NCBI GenBank assembly: GCA_024743095.1
Contig: JANSXF010000005.1
Location: forward strand, 1-64,000
Direction of reading: 5' to 3'
Length of the DNA stretch: 64,000 bases
From: Flavobacteriaceae bacterium
GTDB lineage: Bacteria; Bacteroidota; Bacteroidia; Flavobacteriales; Flavobacteriaceae
Under the pieces are notes generated by a model, which searched no databases, was not told the origin of the DNA, and saw nothing but the letters and a program-made list of their open reading frames with translations. This document shows, in pieces, positions 35,171 through 45,700 of this stretch (position 1 is its first letter; the number at the start of each line of letters is the position of its first letter). Position numbers and translations under genes: made by a program.

Positions 35171-36064
35171 ATGTCTGTTCACCAAACTATTAAGCGTTAT
35201 ACCAAAATTATTTCACTTCTGAGGAGAAGGCCCATGAGCTATGAGGAGATTCAAAATAAAATGCTATCGGACCCTGATGTTATTGAAGATAAATTACTCA
35301 CTTCCCAACGCACATTTCAAAGGGATATTCGGGCAATAGCATCTATTTATGAAATTGAGATTGCTTCCGATAAAAGTCAAAACAGATATTATATCAAAGA
35401 AGACCTAGAGGACATCCAGACCAGACGTTTGCGAGAAAGTTATGAACTTGTAAACGCTATTAAAATGTCAAAGGGGCTTGGGAACATCCTCTCCTTTGAG
35501 GAAAGAGGAAGTTTGGGCACAAAAAATATGTCAGGGTTGATCCACGCTATACAGAATAACCTGATTGTAGAATTCAGCTACATTAAATACTGGGATGCTT
35601 CGGAAAGTTCGCGAAAGGTCAAACCTATTTGCTTAAAGGAGTCCAGAAACCGCTGGTATTTGATAGGCGAAGATGAGAGGGACGGAAAAATCAAGAATTT
35701 CTCCTTGGATCGCATACAAAATTTATGCATTACGCCCGGCACATTTATCCCCTTTTCTTATGACGTCAACATGGAATTCAAAGACAGCTTCGGGATTATC
35801 AATGGATCAAACGAAAAGCCAGTTGAAGTCATCCTTTCATTTACCCCAGAACAAGGTAGATATATACAATCTCTACCCCTTCATCGCAGTCAGCACACTA
35901 TTGTTGAGAACAGTGATGAAATTCGTTTTAGTTATTTAATTAAACCGACTCATGATTTCAAAATGGAGCTACTCTCTTATGGAGATCAAGTGAAGGTAAT
36001 TTCTCCAAAGCCACTTCAAGAGCAAATTAAAAATCAATTGAAGCAAGCCATTAAAAAATATTGA
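35171..36064 (+). CDS. WYL-domain transcriptional regulator
   Basis: 297 residues. The N-terminal ~85 are a winged helix (IKRYTKIISLLRRRPMSYEEIQNKM, TSQRTFQRDIRAIASIYEIEI). Residues about 120-195 are the WYL domain (VEFSYIKYWDASESSRKVKPICLKESRNRWYLIGEDERDGKIKNFSLDRI), here with WYLIG as the name-giving motif, and a WCX-like C terminus follows. WYL proteins sense nucleic-acid or nucleotide ligands and often control phage-defence genes. It lies 103 bases upstream of an AAA ATPase gene. Confidence 0.9.
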   Translation: MSVHQTIKRYTKIISLLRRRPMSYEEIQNKMLSDPDVIEDKLLTSQRTFQRDIRAIASIYEIEIASDKSQNRYYIKEDLEDIQTRRLRESYELVNAIKMSKGLGNILSFEERGSLGTKNMSGLIHAIQNNLIVEFSYIKYWDASESSRKVKPICLKESRNRWYLIGEDERDGKIKNFSLDRIQNLCITPGTFIPFSYDVNMEFKDSFGIINGSNEKPVEVILSFTPEQGRYIQSLPLHRSQHTIVENSDEIRFSYLIKPTHDFKMELLSYGDQVKVISPKPLQEQIKNQLKQAIKKY

Positions 36065-36167
36065 ACGACAGCTTCTGGCGCATTCCTAAAATACATTTGA
36101 ATCAGTTAACAACCTTGGTGAAATATACCCTCGTAATTTGAATCGAAGAAAACCGTAGCTGACCTTA

Positions 36168-37229
36168 ATGATTCACCAACAATTATTTTACATTATGAAT
36201 CAACCAAAACTTAAAGATTATTCATTACTAAATAAGGATATATATTATTATCCAGATCAAGTGTATTTAAGTTACTATGAAAAAATCCCTAGTAATAATT
36301 GCTATCGTAATCTTGATTTTAAAAAGTTGATACGGGAATTCCCAAAAATATTCGAAGATGAAATTTTGAATTATCATCGCCAATTTGAAAGAACGGATGA
36401 GACTACTTTAGGATCCCACATATTTATTTTAAAGAATGAAATTCTTGTATATTTAGATTCTACAGAATTTAGAGTGCTTTTCCAAAAAGAGTCCACAAAA
36501 ACGCAGAATCTGGAGGAATTCTGTTTGAAGTTTAAGAAGAAAAAAACGGATCTGGCCCAGATTAATCTCATAATATTACAGGACAATAGCTTTCAAAACA
36601 GAAAGATTGATTTTAAAATTCCAGAAATCAATTTAGATCATTTATATAATGATGGATTTAATAGATTTCATGAAAAAGTTCTGTCAATCCTTTCGGAAAA
36701 GAATTCAAGCGGACTACATTTGTTCTATGGGATGCCGGGAACAGGCAAGAGCACTTATATTCGATATTTATGTGGCTTCCTTGAAAAGAAAGTGATTTTT
36801 CTGCCAGGACAGCTCGCTCAGAACCTAGACAATGTGTATATGATGCGGTATCTCATTTCAAATTCAAACTCAATACTAATCATTGAAGACGCAGAAGAGT
36901 TAATTGTTTCAAGGGATGACCAAAGAAATTCAAACCTAGCCATGATCCTAAATTTGACCGATGGTATACTGGGAGAATCCTTAAAGATTCAGATAATAGC
37001 CACCTTCAATACCGACCTTAAAAAAATCGATCCTGCATTAAAAAGAAAAGGTCGTTTAAAAAGCAGTTATGAATTTAAGCCCCTAACTTCCAAAAAAGCG
37101 AATCGGTTGCTGAAAAATGAAGGAGAAAACAAATTTACCGACACCCCCCTCACATTGGCAGAAATCTTCAATTCTAAAGAAGATCAACAAATGAAGGAGC
37201 CGAAAAGAAAAGCTGTAGGTTTTCGGTGA
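36168..37229 (+). CDS. BCS1-like AAA ATPase
   Basis: 353 residues. The N-terminal ~170 have no motif I recognise. Then comes an AAA core: Walker A FYGMPGTGKSTYI with K194, Walker B ILIIEDAEELI, sensor 1 IIATFNTDLKKIDPALKRKGRL with the arginine region. The two helices after it are as in BCS1/CDC48-type proteins. It would remodel or unfold a partner, here probably the nuclease encoded right after it (an apparent gap of 171 bases to the chosen start). No transmembrane segment is visible. Together with the nuclease it may form a defence pair, which is inference from context. Confidence 0.8.
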   Translation: MIHQQLFYIMNQPKLKDYSLLNKDIYYYPDQVYLSYYEKIPSNNCYRNLDFKKLIREFPKIFEDEILNYHRQFERTDETTLGSHIFILKNEILVYLDSTEFRVLFQKESTKTQNLEEFCLKFKKKKTDLAQINLIILQDNSFQNRKIDFKIPEINLDHLYNDGFNRFHEKVLSILSEKNSSGLHLFYGMPGTGKSTYIRYLCGFLEKKVIFLPGQLAQNLDNVYMMRYLISNSNSILIIEDAEELIVSRDDQRNSNLAMILNLTDGILGESLKIQIIATFNTDLKKIDPALKRKGRLKSSYEFKPLTSKKANRLLKNEGENKFTDTPLTLAEIFNSKEDQQMKEPKRKAVGFR

Positions 37230-37400
37230 GATTGTTTTTTGGCGAAATGGTCGAGGCATATCATATTAAGTTTTGGGAAACATACTATTTTAGAAAACTT
37301 GTGCAACAACGGGATACTAAAATATGCTATTCTAAAAACCTGGTTAAGGGCATATGGCACTATAGTTAAATGCAACGAAACATGTAATAAAAAAAGATTT

Positions 37401-38654
37401 ATGGATGTAAGATATCAAGACCTGATAAAATTTGAAACGGAATGCGAGGAAGACCTTGATAAAATTAAATCTCATTTAAGCGCCTTCAATATTTTCAATG
37501 TACTTGGAGTTCAATATAGGGAAATACGACATAGTAATTTTGTGGGGTGGTTGTTAAATCCCAAGGGATCCCACGGGTTTAAAACCAATATTTTAGGACA
37601 ACTTCTAAAGCATCTCAATTCAAGAGGTCTGATTTCCGCTTCAGAATTAAATGAATTTTTAACCAAAGCATTGGTAAAGACCGAGGTTGTTAGGGAGAGT
37701 GAGAAAAATATTGATTTGTTCCTTATCAATAAAGAACTTGGTTTTGCCATAACCATCGAAAACAAAATTTATTCTGATTATTCAATACATCAGTTAGGCG
37801 ACTATTACGAACATGTAGAAAAGCAATATCCCCACTTAAAGAAAAGAATATATCTGACACTTACACCATTGGAAAGCAGTCGTCATAAAAATAAAAAATT
37901 CCTTCACGGCGAAAAATATACCAACATCACATACAAGGATATTATACGATTTTTAAAAAAATGTGAGAATATTACCAATAACCTAGATTTCTTTATTAAA
38001 GCAAGTGTAAATCAATACATCTCCATGGTAGAAAAAGACATCACCAAAACAAGCAAAGAAATTGCCAAAGCAAAGGAAATTTATAAAAAGTATGGGCAAG
38101 TCATTAATTTCATAATCAACAATCAAGCCGACTTTTCTGTCCACAAAAACTTGATTTTGGATATCATAACTAGTATGGAAGAAGATTTTATAATCAGCCA
38201 TGAGACAAATGACAAGAACATCATTTATCTATTGCCTAAGAAGCAGAAGCTCTTAGATTTGTTTTATTATCCAAAAGCAGAATCCAGAGGTGGTGATTAT
38301 ATTTTCAGTTATGTCTTGCTCATAAAAAAGGATAATATAGCAATGAAGTTGGCATTTGGTCCTATTGCTGAATCGGATGAAAACAAGCATATACAAGAAG
38401 TCAAACGTGACCTTCTTTCAAAAATGAAAGGGTTCAAGTGTTTGAGCAAAAGTAAAATCCCAACCATTGAAATTTACTATGATACTGACGAGCATGATTA
38501 TGCAAGGGTTTGCAGCATACAGCTTTTTACCGAAGATGATTTAATCTCTGAAAACAAGTCATTCAGGCAAATGTTCGAGTCAAAATTCAATGAGGTCAAC
38601 AATGTTCTTTTACAACCATTTACAAAGGAACTTTTTGAGACACTATCCCAATAA
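37401..38654 (+). CDS. PD-(D/E)XK nuclease-superfamily protein (PDDEXK_4-like)
   Basis: 417 residues from the ATG at 37401 (MDVRYQDLIKFE). The frame is open upstream to an alternative start at 37239, but that 54-residue extension lacks conserved features. Key segments are REIRHSNFVGWLLNPKGSHGF, then D105 in NIDLFLIN and E120-N-K122 in FAITIENKI, followed by HQLGDYYEHV and RIYLTLTP. This is the PD-(D/E)XK core of the PF14281 type. It should cut DNA or RNA with divalent metal. The AAA ATPase gene is immediately upstream; a strong terminator follows 23 bases after the stop. Confidence 0.8.
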   Translation: MDVRYQDLIKFETECEEDLDKIKSHLSAFNIFNVLGVQYREIRHSNFVGWLLNPKGSHGFKTNILGQLLKHLNSRGLISASELNEFLTKALVKTEVVRESEKNIDLFLINKELGFAITIENKIYSDYSIHQLGDYYEHVEKQYPHLKKRIYLTLTPLESSRHKNKKFLHGEKYTNITYKDIIRFLKKCENITNNLDFFIKASVNQYISMVEKDITKTSKEIAKAKEIYKKYGQVINFIINNQADFSVHKNLILDIITSMEEDFIISHETNDKNIIYLLPKKQKLLDLFYYPKAESRGGDYIFSYVLLIKKDNIAMKLAFGPIAESDENKHIQEVKRDLLSKMKGFKCLSKSKIPTIEIYYDTDEHDYARVCSIQLFTEDDLISENKSFRQMFESKFNEVNNVLLQPFTKELFETLSQ

Positions 38655-38676
38655 GTGTGTAAGTTGAAAATAACAG

Positions 38677-38709
38677 GGGTTGGGCTTTTCTAGAGCCTGA
38701 CCCTTTTTT
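38677..38709 (+). terminator. Rho-independent terminator
   Basis: GGGTTGGGCT (38677-38686) pairs with AGCCTGACCC (38694-38703), including two G-T pairs, and is followed by six T. It lies just after the PD-(D/E)XK nuclease gene. The same hairpin overlaps the end of the IS256-like remnant read from the other strand. Confidence 0.8.
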
Positions 38710-38825
38710 CATAGATTGTAAGGAACTGGTTTAAAATGATGCCCCAGTTCCTGAAGGGCATGGACCATTTCTCAGTGGCCTCCCTTGTTGCCAAATATAC
38801 GGATTTCATCACCGCATCGTCGGTC
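38690..38825 (-). pseudogene. IS256-family transposase, C-terminal remnant
   Basis: On the minus strand the frame reads [19 protein letters not shown], then [16 protein letters not shown] and [10 protein letters not shown] before TAG at 38690-38692. The W-x-x-x-x-NWG-x-x-LNQF-x-x-x-Y segment is the conserved end of IS256 transposases. Only about 45 codons remain; upstream the frame meets a stop and unrelated sequence. It is debris from an old insertion. Confidence 0.75.
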
Positions 38826-39502
38826 GGTTGAAACGCCGGACATAGCATACCACCTTAGCCGGATAAAATTGAGCACCCTCCAAAACGACACAATAACCTA
38901 AATTTCAAAATCAATACCACCAAATATTGGATGGCTCAAATTTTCCATTTTTGGTGGCCTCAACCATCCGGCTCATCCATACAAAGCACATAATCCAACC
39001 CATATGGAAACCCAATCTCCATTTTGGGTCAAAATCCATCGTTTTTAATGTTAAAAAGGTTGAAATTTGTTAAAAGGTAAGCAATTCGGTGAGCATAAAA
39101 ATTTGGACAGTCTTAAGTCCCTTATTTAAAGAGGGGTTTGAGAAGTAAGTTCTGGAGCCTCCATGCCCGTGAGAGCATCTAAAATTGGCTTAATGATATC
39201 GAGTGCTTTCGCATTCTCATATCCCTCGTGTTAATGAACCATCCATTGGATTTCCACCTTTACATCACCGCTTAAAAGATATCTTAATGACTTAGTTGAT
39301 TTCCTGGTTGGAAACGCCGGGCATAGTATACCAGCCACGGTGGAAGCTAGTGACCATAGCAAAACCATTAATAAGCGACTGAATTCATGTCCACTACTTT
39401 AAAAAATAATATGGTCCAGATTAGCCATTTTTAATGGTTCTCGGTATCACGCCCATCCATTATACATCATTTTGGTTTTTCTCAATTACTTATACATTTG
39501 TC
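38826..39502. other. 677-base gap with diverged duplicate debris
   Basis: No intact gene. GTTGGAAACGCCGGGCATAG at about 39309 resembles GTTGAAACGCCGGACATAG at about 38827, and a shared block (ending in CCATTTTTNRTGG and CCATCC) follows each, so an old segment is present twice. A minus-strand stretch near 39150-39260 (HEGYENAKALDIIKPILDAL) looks like a fragment of some protein with stops on both sides. I could not name it. Confidence 0.35.
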
Positions 39503-40522
39503 TTAGTTAGAATTCCTTATTTTCTTTTCCCATTCCCAAGCGGATCTCATGGCATCGTCTAAACTATATTTCGATATCCATCTAAGTATTTTGTTCGCCT
39601 TTGTGGTATCCGCGTAAGCTTGCACAACATCGCCGCGGCGCCTGTTCATAATCTTGAAGTTTAGCTGTTCTCCGGAAACACGTTCAAAACTCTGTATTAC
39701 TTCCAGCACGGAACTTCCCTTTCCTGTACCCAAATTGAACACCTCATAATTACCGTCATTTTTGTTTTCTAATAAACGCTGGAGTGATACTACATGTGCC
39801 TTGGCCAAATCCACCACATGGATATAATCCCGGATACAGGTTCCATCTGTTGTTGGATAGTCATTGCCAAAAACCGATAGTTGTTTTCTCAATCCAATAG
39901 CCGTTTGCGTAATAAAGGGAACCAAATTTTGGGGCACCTCCAATGGAAACTCTCCGATTTGAGCACTGGGATGTGCGCCTATGGGATTGAAATATCTAAG
40001 TGCAATGGCACTCAAATTGGGGTTCACATTACATATATCCTGGATGATTTCCTCACCAATTTGTTTTGTATTGCCGTATGGTGATTCAGCCGGTTTCACG
40101 GGAGCACCCTCTGTAATGGGTAGTTCATCCGCTTGTCCATACACTGTGCACGATGAACTGAAAATAAAATTGGCTTTACTCTTCTTTAACAACTCTTGAA
40201 GTAGATAGACCAGGGCGTTCAAATTATTTTCATAATACAGTAATGGTTTCTTTACACTCTCACCAACAGCCTTTGAAGCTGAAAAATGGATTACACCCTC
40301 AATATTGCCATACTTAGCAAAAAAATCCTGCAACTTTGATTTTTCACGAAGATCTAGTTGTTCGAAAAAGGGACGCTGCCCAGTGATGGCTTCAATACCA
40401 TCCAAAACGGTAATGGAGGAATTTGACAGGTTGTCAATAATGGCCACCTCATATCCTTCACTTTGCAATTCAACAACTGTATGGGAGCCAATATACCCCA
40501 TACCACCTGTTACCAATATCAT
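39503..40522 (-). CDS. galE: UDP-glucose 4-epimerase
   Basis: 339 residues, normal length. The Rossmann fold opens VTGGMGYIGSHT, with FSSSCTVYG giving the serine and YGNTK the catalytic Tyr-x-x-x-Lys pair, then ALRYFNPIGAHPSAQIGE and GTCIRDYIHVVDLA. It interconverts UDP-galactose and UDP-glucose in the cytoplasm, the last step of the Leloir pathway, and so completes the galK-galT set found 20 kb away. It follows the PUL genes in the same direction after a 367-base gap, so it may be a separate unit. Confidence 0.95.
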   Translation of the reverse strand: MILVTGGMGYIGSHTVVELQSEGYEVAIIDNLSNSSITVLDGIEAITGQRPFFEQLDLREKSKLQDFFAKYGNIEGVIHFSASKAVGESVKKPLLYYENNLNALVYLLQELLKKSKANFIFSSSCTVYGQADELPITEGAPVKPAESPYGNTKQIGEEIIQDICNVNPNLSAIALRYFNPIGAHPSAQIGEFPLEVPQNLVPFITQTAIGLRKQLSVFGNDYPTTDGTCIRDYIHVVDLAKAHVVSLQRLLENKNDGNYEVFNLGTGKGSSVLEVIQSFERVSGEQLNFKIMNRRRGDVVQAYADTTKANKILRWISKYSLDDAMRSAWEWEKKIRNSN

Positions 40523-40889
40523 ACGTTTTTGTTTTAAAAATTACCTTTATATGTACCATACACCACTCATCTGCAAATGCCTCATAAAAGAATCCATCGC
40601 GTGGTCCTTCAGCCAAGAATCTCATCACGGATACAATTCGGCTCGTCTTTAGCAACCTGTTTGGTGTTTAATTTTTTTTCCATACTCCACAGGTGTTGAA
40701 CGTAATATGATTTCCACCAACATTACAAAGCTCCATCGATACTAGGTCATTAGTTTACCTTAAATCTTGGCTGTTTCAAAATATTTTTCATTCTTAAAAG
40801 TCATTTTGTGACCATTGGTAGGCTGTATCTTCCAGTTCTTCCGAAAAAGGTATTGGTTACTTTTCTCTTCAGATTATATTATGTTTAAT
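40523..40889. other. 367-base gap upstream of galE
   Basis: AT-rich sequence between the sulfatase and galE, both on the minus strand. It probably holds the galE promoter, but I could not fix a clear -7 TAnnTTTG box on the minus strand. No RNA gene or repeat was seen. Confidence 0.4.
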
Positions 40890-42596
40890 TTAATTGCCAC
40901 GTCCTGTTAAATTATTCGGATCTTCATAGTCAATCCTGTTTTTCACTGCATTTACACCATTAGGTTTGGGCCATACCTTGGTTTCATATGCCATCTTTTC
41001 CCATAAATCTTTCAATTCATTTACCATATCGGTTTTTTGTGTGGCGAGATCATGCATCTCGGTGCGATCATCAACGATATTGTACAATTCCCATAGGGTT
41101 TCATCCGAAGGGTCTACCGTTACAAGCTTCCATTCTCCCTTGCGAATGGCGGCATGCCCTTCATGTTCCCAAAAAATGACATTATGTTTTTGCTCATCTA
41201 TCCCTTTGAAATTATCGACCAAGCTGACTCCTCTTTTTGACAAAATAGGTTTTCCGTTGTAGGTTTCTGGGTAAGTAGCTCCGGATATATCAAGACAAGT
41301 GGCCATTATATCAACTAAATGCCCGGGTTCCGCATCCACAATCCCAGATTTTACAATTCCTTTGGGCCAATGAGCAATCAATGGGGTAGATATCCCTCCC
41401 TCGTGGGTGAACCGCTTAAACTTTTTGAAGGGGGTATTGCTGGTAACCGTCCAAACACGCCCTTGGCTAGCCCCTTGCCGAGCTGAATTTTTTCTCCAAT
41501 CTTCATAATTTCGGCTCGTGTTGATTCCCCATTGCCAGCCATAATCCTCTCCCATGGGTTCTGCTGAGCATCCATTATCGGACAGAAAAAGAATCAGAGT
41601 ATTGTCCAATGCTCTTTTTTCCCTTAAATGGTCCACAATTCGGCCAATATTCTTATCCATTATATCAATCTGGGCAGCGTAGATGGCTCGCATAAATTTC
41701 AGGTCCTGCTGCACAGTATCAGGCAAAGAAGCCCATTCAGGGGTGTCCTGCTCAGGCAAATCCCAATCTTCTGATACCAATCCCATTTCCTTCATGTTTT
41801 GATATTTCTCCAATCTGAGCGCTTCGTATCCTCCCGAATATTTGTCTTTGTATTTGGCGATAACATCATCGTGCGCCTCCAAAGGCCAATGTGGAGCATT
41901 GTAGGCCACATATTCAAAGAAGGGCTTTTCCTCTTTAAGCGCCTTATCTATGTGTTCGATAGCTTTAGTAGTGAACACATCAGTGGTGTACCATTCCTTG
42001 TTGTTGGGTTGAGGCTCATACTCCCCAGGATTAGGAGTCGCCGGTATAATAATTTTGCCATTTTCATAGATTTCGCAGGTTTCCAAAACCTTAAAGTAAC
42101 TATCAATCCAATTATGGATAACGTACGTGTTTTGAAAACCACGGTTTTCTGGCCAAGATTCGCGTTCGGTCCCAGCATGCCACTTACCAGACATTCCCGT
42201 TGAATATCCCACTTCGGACAATAATTGCGGAATGGTCACCACGGAATCGTTCAAAACACCCAAATATCCTGGGCCTTGGTTAACCCCAGTCATATGTCCA
42301 ATACCAGCTTCAGAAGGATACACTCCGGTCATTAAACTTGCCCTAGTAGGACAGCAACGGGCCGCATTGTAAAATTGGGTAAACTTGATTCCATCTTGAG
42401 CAAGACCATCCAAATTGGGTGTGGAAATTTCTCCGCCATAACAACCTAAATCCGAATAGCCCATATCGTCCGCCATAATCAAAACAATGTTGGGCCTTTC
42501 ATTTGGTCGCTCCTTCTGTTCTTGTTTGGAATTGCAACCCACAATAGCCAAGGTTGCCAAAACTAAAGCCCCACTGTATTTTAATATTGTCATCAT
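40890..42596 (-). CDS. Type I sulfatase (arylsulfatase-like) lipoprotein
   Basis: 568 residues. A lipoprotein signal (ALVLATLAIVGC) puts it in the periplasm or on the outer membrane. The mature enzyme begins PNIVLIMADDMGYSDLG with the metal-binding aspartates. NAARCCPTRASLMTG contains the C-x-P-x-R motif whose first cysteine is matured to formylglycine, GKWHAG supplies Lys and His, and LFLSDNGCSAE gives the remaining metal ligands. It removes sulfate esters from a polysaccharide or its fragments; the exact linkage cannot be read from sequence. It sits at the end of the SusCD-FG-GAP gene series and needs a formylglycine-generating enzyme from elsewhere. Confidence 0.93.
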   Translation of the reverse strand: MMTILKYSGALVLATLAIVGCNSKQEQKERPNERPNIVLIMADDMGYSDLGCYGGEISTPNLDGLAQDGIKFTQFYNAARCCPTRASLMTGVYPSEAGIGHMTGVNQGPGYLGVLNDSVVTIPQLLSEVGYSTGMSGKWHAGTERESWPENRGFQNTYVIHNWIDSYFKVLETCEIYENGKIIIPATPNPGEYEPQPNNKEWYTTDVFTTKAIEHIDKALKEEKPFFEYVAYNAPHWPLEAHDDVIAKYKDKYSGGYEALRLEKYQNMKEMGLVSEDWDLPEQDTPEWASLPDTVQQDLKFMRAIYAAQIDIMDKNIGRIVDHLREKRALDNTLILFLSDNGCSAEPMGEDYGWQWGINTSRNYEDWRKNSARQGASQGRVWTVTSNTPFKKFKRFTHEGGISTPLIAHWPKGIVKSGIVDAEPGHLVDIMATCLDISGATYPETYNGKPILSKRGVSLVDNFKGIDEQKHNVIFWEHEGHAAIRKGEWKLVTVDPSDETLWELYNIVDDRTEMHDLATQKTDMVNELKDLWEKMAYETKVWPKPNGVNAVKNRIDYEDPNNLTGRGN

Positions 42597-42721
42597 TTCT
42601 TGAATTAGTTAAATGCCCAACGCATTGATTTATAGGTTTTATCCGATGAAATCTTCCATCGGAATCTATTTTACCGTTTAAACTTCACCCTACTAAATTT
42701 CAACCTCAACTTTCAGAGGTA

Positions 42722-45700
42722 TTATTGTTGCTCACCGCGAATTTTAAAAACCCGGGTATCCGTGTTGTTTCTGCTCACGAGAATAAGGGATTCGTCCTTA
42801 GAACTTTTTACTATTTTAATATCCCGTGCTTCGCCTGCCAAAGAAAAACCGGATTCTTTATTGTCCATATATTCCAACTCCCCATTGCCCTTTCCTTTGA
42901 GAAATACTCCAAAAGATGCATCACTCCGTCCCATGTCAGGTTGGTTTCCAAAAAAGTTGCCCACGGCCAGCACATCAAGGTTTCCGTCTAGGTCAACATC
43001 TTGGGTGGAAAATCCATAAATGGGCGAAAGCTGAGCTTCGATGGGCAAATCGTGCATCATAAATGTTGAATCCCCTCTGTTTTCCAACCAAATTGAGGCT
43101 AACGTCTGCACCTGAAGATGATAACTGTTTGCCAACTGTTCCTCCGGAAAAATTTCATTGAAAGTGCTCGATGCATATTTTTCATAGGTCTTGTACACCT
43201 TTTTTACACTTACAATCTGTTTGGAGAGCATATCCAGACCGGGATATACCCATTGTTTATCATTTCTGTAATAGGCCATAACAGGGTCGTAGGCCAGATT
43301 GCCATCAAAATCCCGCAAATAAAGATCTATCGGTTTTTCAGGGGAAGCGGATAAATTGGTGTTCAGTCCCATATTCCCAAGAAGGAAATCCTGATCTCCG
43401 TCGCCGTCCAAATCCACTGCTTCAATGGTGTTCCACCATCCGGAAGAATTATCAATGCTGCTGACAAAAACTTGGTCGTCCTGATACTTAAAAATACTAA
43501 TGGGCATCCATTCCCCAACAACCACAAGCTCTCGGGATGTCCTCAACCAAGCAGCATCGGTCACCATGCCAATACGGCCATTATAACTCAAGTAGCCCGA
43601 GGTTTGATCACTGAACTTTCCTGTTCCATCATTGATTAGCACCCGACTTATGCCTGGGTTCCCATATTCGTGAGGTGTGGAACGCCCCCCGATGAAAAAA
43701 TCAGGGTTGCCGTCGTTGTTGAAATCGCCCGAAACCACGCACGACGCATTAAACCGATTGCCGGGTACAGCGTCTTCCATAAGGGTGAAATTTCCTTTCC
43801 CATCATTATAGTAAAGTCTATCCCTTACCCGAACACTTTTATCTGGTTCTCCTCCTCCACTCGCAATGTAGAGGTCCAAGTCCCCATCCCCATCAACATC
43901 CAAAAACGAGGCTCCAACATCCTCACAGAACTTATTCTTTTCAAAAACGTTCGTATTTCCCTTTTCGAAATAGGTCTCTTTTCCCTTTTGTTGCAAAAAC
44001 AAACTCCCCGCCTGATCTTTGGCACCTCCAATAAAAAAGTCATCCAATCCGTCCCCATTAACATCACCAACAGCAATCTTTGGACCTTCAGTGGATATTA
44101 AATGTGGGATAAGTTGCTCCACGGAGAAATCCACGAAAAAGTTTTCCTCATGGATGAAATCTATCCCTGAATCCTGTGAAACATCCACAAATAGCTTTGA
44201 TGCTTTCTGCGTTGTATAGGAACCGTCAGATTTTTTAGCATTAGACTGATCAACTTTAAGAGTGGTGTTGACTGCCACATTTTTGATTTTTTCAACGGTG
44301 TCATCTGGCCAACTGATGGTAGTTTTATAAATCTTATCATCATCCCCCAACCCAAAATGCACATCAACAATAGCTGAAGACAACCATCCTTTGGTGGATT
44401 TTACTTCTTGAATCTGAATTCCCGAGGCGGTTTCTATTTTTACTCTAGCTCCAATACCAAACGTATTCTTGTCGTTTCCATTCAACTTAACTTTTAAAAA
44501 GGACTTGGGCTGTTGTTCCATCAAGCGGTTTTCAAAAATACCGGCATCATCATCTAAATTATTGGTTACAATATCCAAGTCACCATCATTGTCAAGGTCA
44601 ACGGTGATAGCCCCATTGGACAATCCTTTAAAGTCGAGTCCCCAAACATTGCCCACTTCCTCAAACTTTTCTCCATTGTTTCGATAGGCCATATTTTCGA
44701 TATCTCCTTTCGGGATCAATTCAATTAATTGAAGGGTGGAAATGGAATCCGCCTTTATGAAGTCATTCGAAGTATAATTGGTAAAATCAAGATTGTTTGG
44801 CCGTTTTGGAATACCGTTCGAGACGAACATATCCTTGGTCCCGTTATTGTCCAAATCATCAAAAATGACACTCCAACTCCAATCCGTGGCTTCAACACCT
44901 TGATATTGCCCCACTTCCCGGAACTGAACCAAGTCTTCACCCAGCAAAGGACCGGCATTGGCTTGAAGCATGTTCCGTCCGTATTGATGATGATAGCCAA
45001 ACTGCCTTTTGTATTGGTAAATATCGTACGGGTCCACGCCGCTGGTTTTTTTGGATATACTTTCATCAAATGGTTTCATATCCATTGTGGCAATATCCAG
45101 CCAACCATCATTGTTGTAATCCGAAATATCATTGCCCATGGAAAAGGCACTGACATGACCCGTGGATGCTGTTATTTTCTCACTGAAAGTACCGTCTTGG
45201 TTGTTATAATAGAGGTAATCGTTTTCATGAAAATCATTGGAAACATAAATATCGGGCCAGCCATCATTGTTGATATCGCCCGTGCTAACAGCGAGTCCGT
45301 AGCCCATGGTACCGCCAAAAATACCGGCCTCCTCACTTACATCCACAAACTTGTCCCCATCATTTCTAAAAATCCTGTCACCGGCCAAATCATCACGTTC
45401 TTCCCTAAATTTTGAGGGTTTGTAAGATTCCGTGGAATGTATGGAGTGGTTTAAGAGGTACATATCAAGATCTCCATCTTTATCGTAATCGAAAAAGGTT
45501 GCATGCTGGGAATAACTGGCTATGTCAAGACCATATTCACCTGCGTTTTCGGTAAAGGTGTTGTCCTTGTTGTTGATGTAGAGCCTGTTCTTGCCTTGAA
45601 GATTTTTAAACCCATTCACCTGACAAATATAAATGTCCAACCATCCGTCTCCATTCACGTCTGCCATGGTCACTCCCGTAGTCCAAGAGGTGCTACCTTC

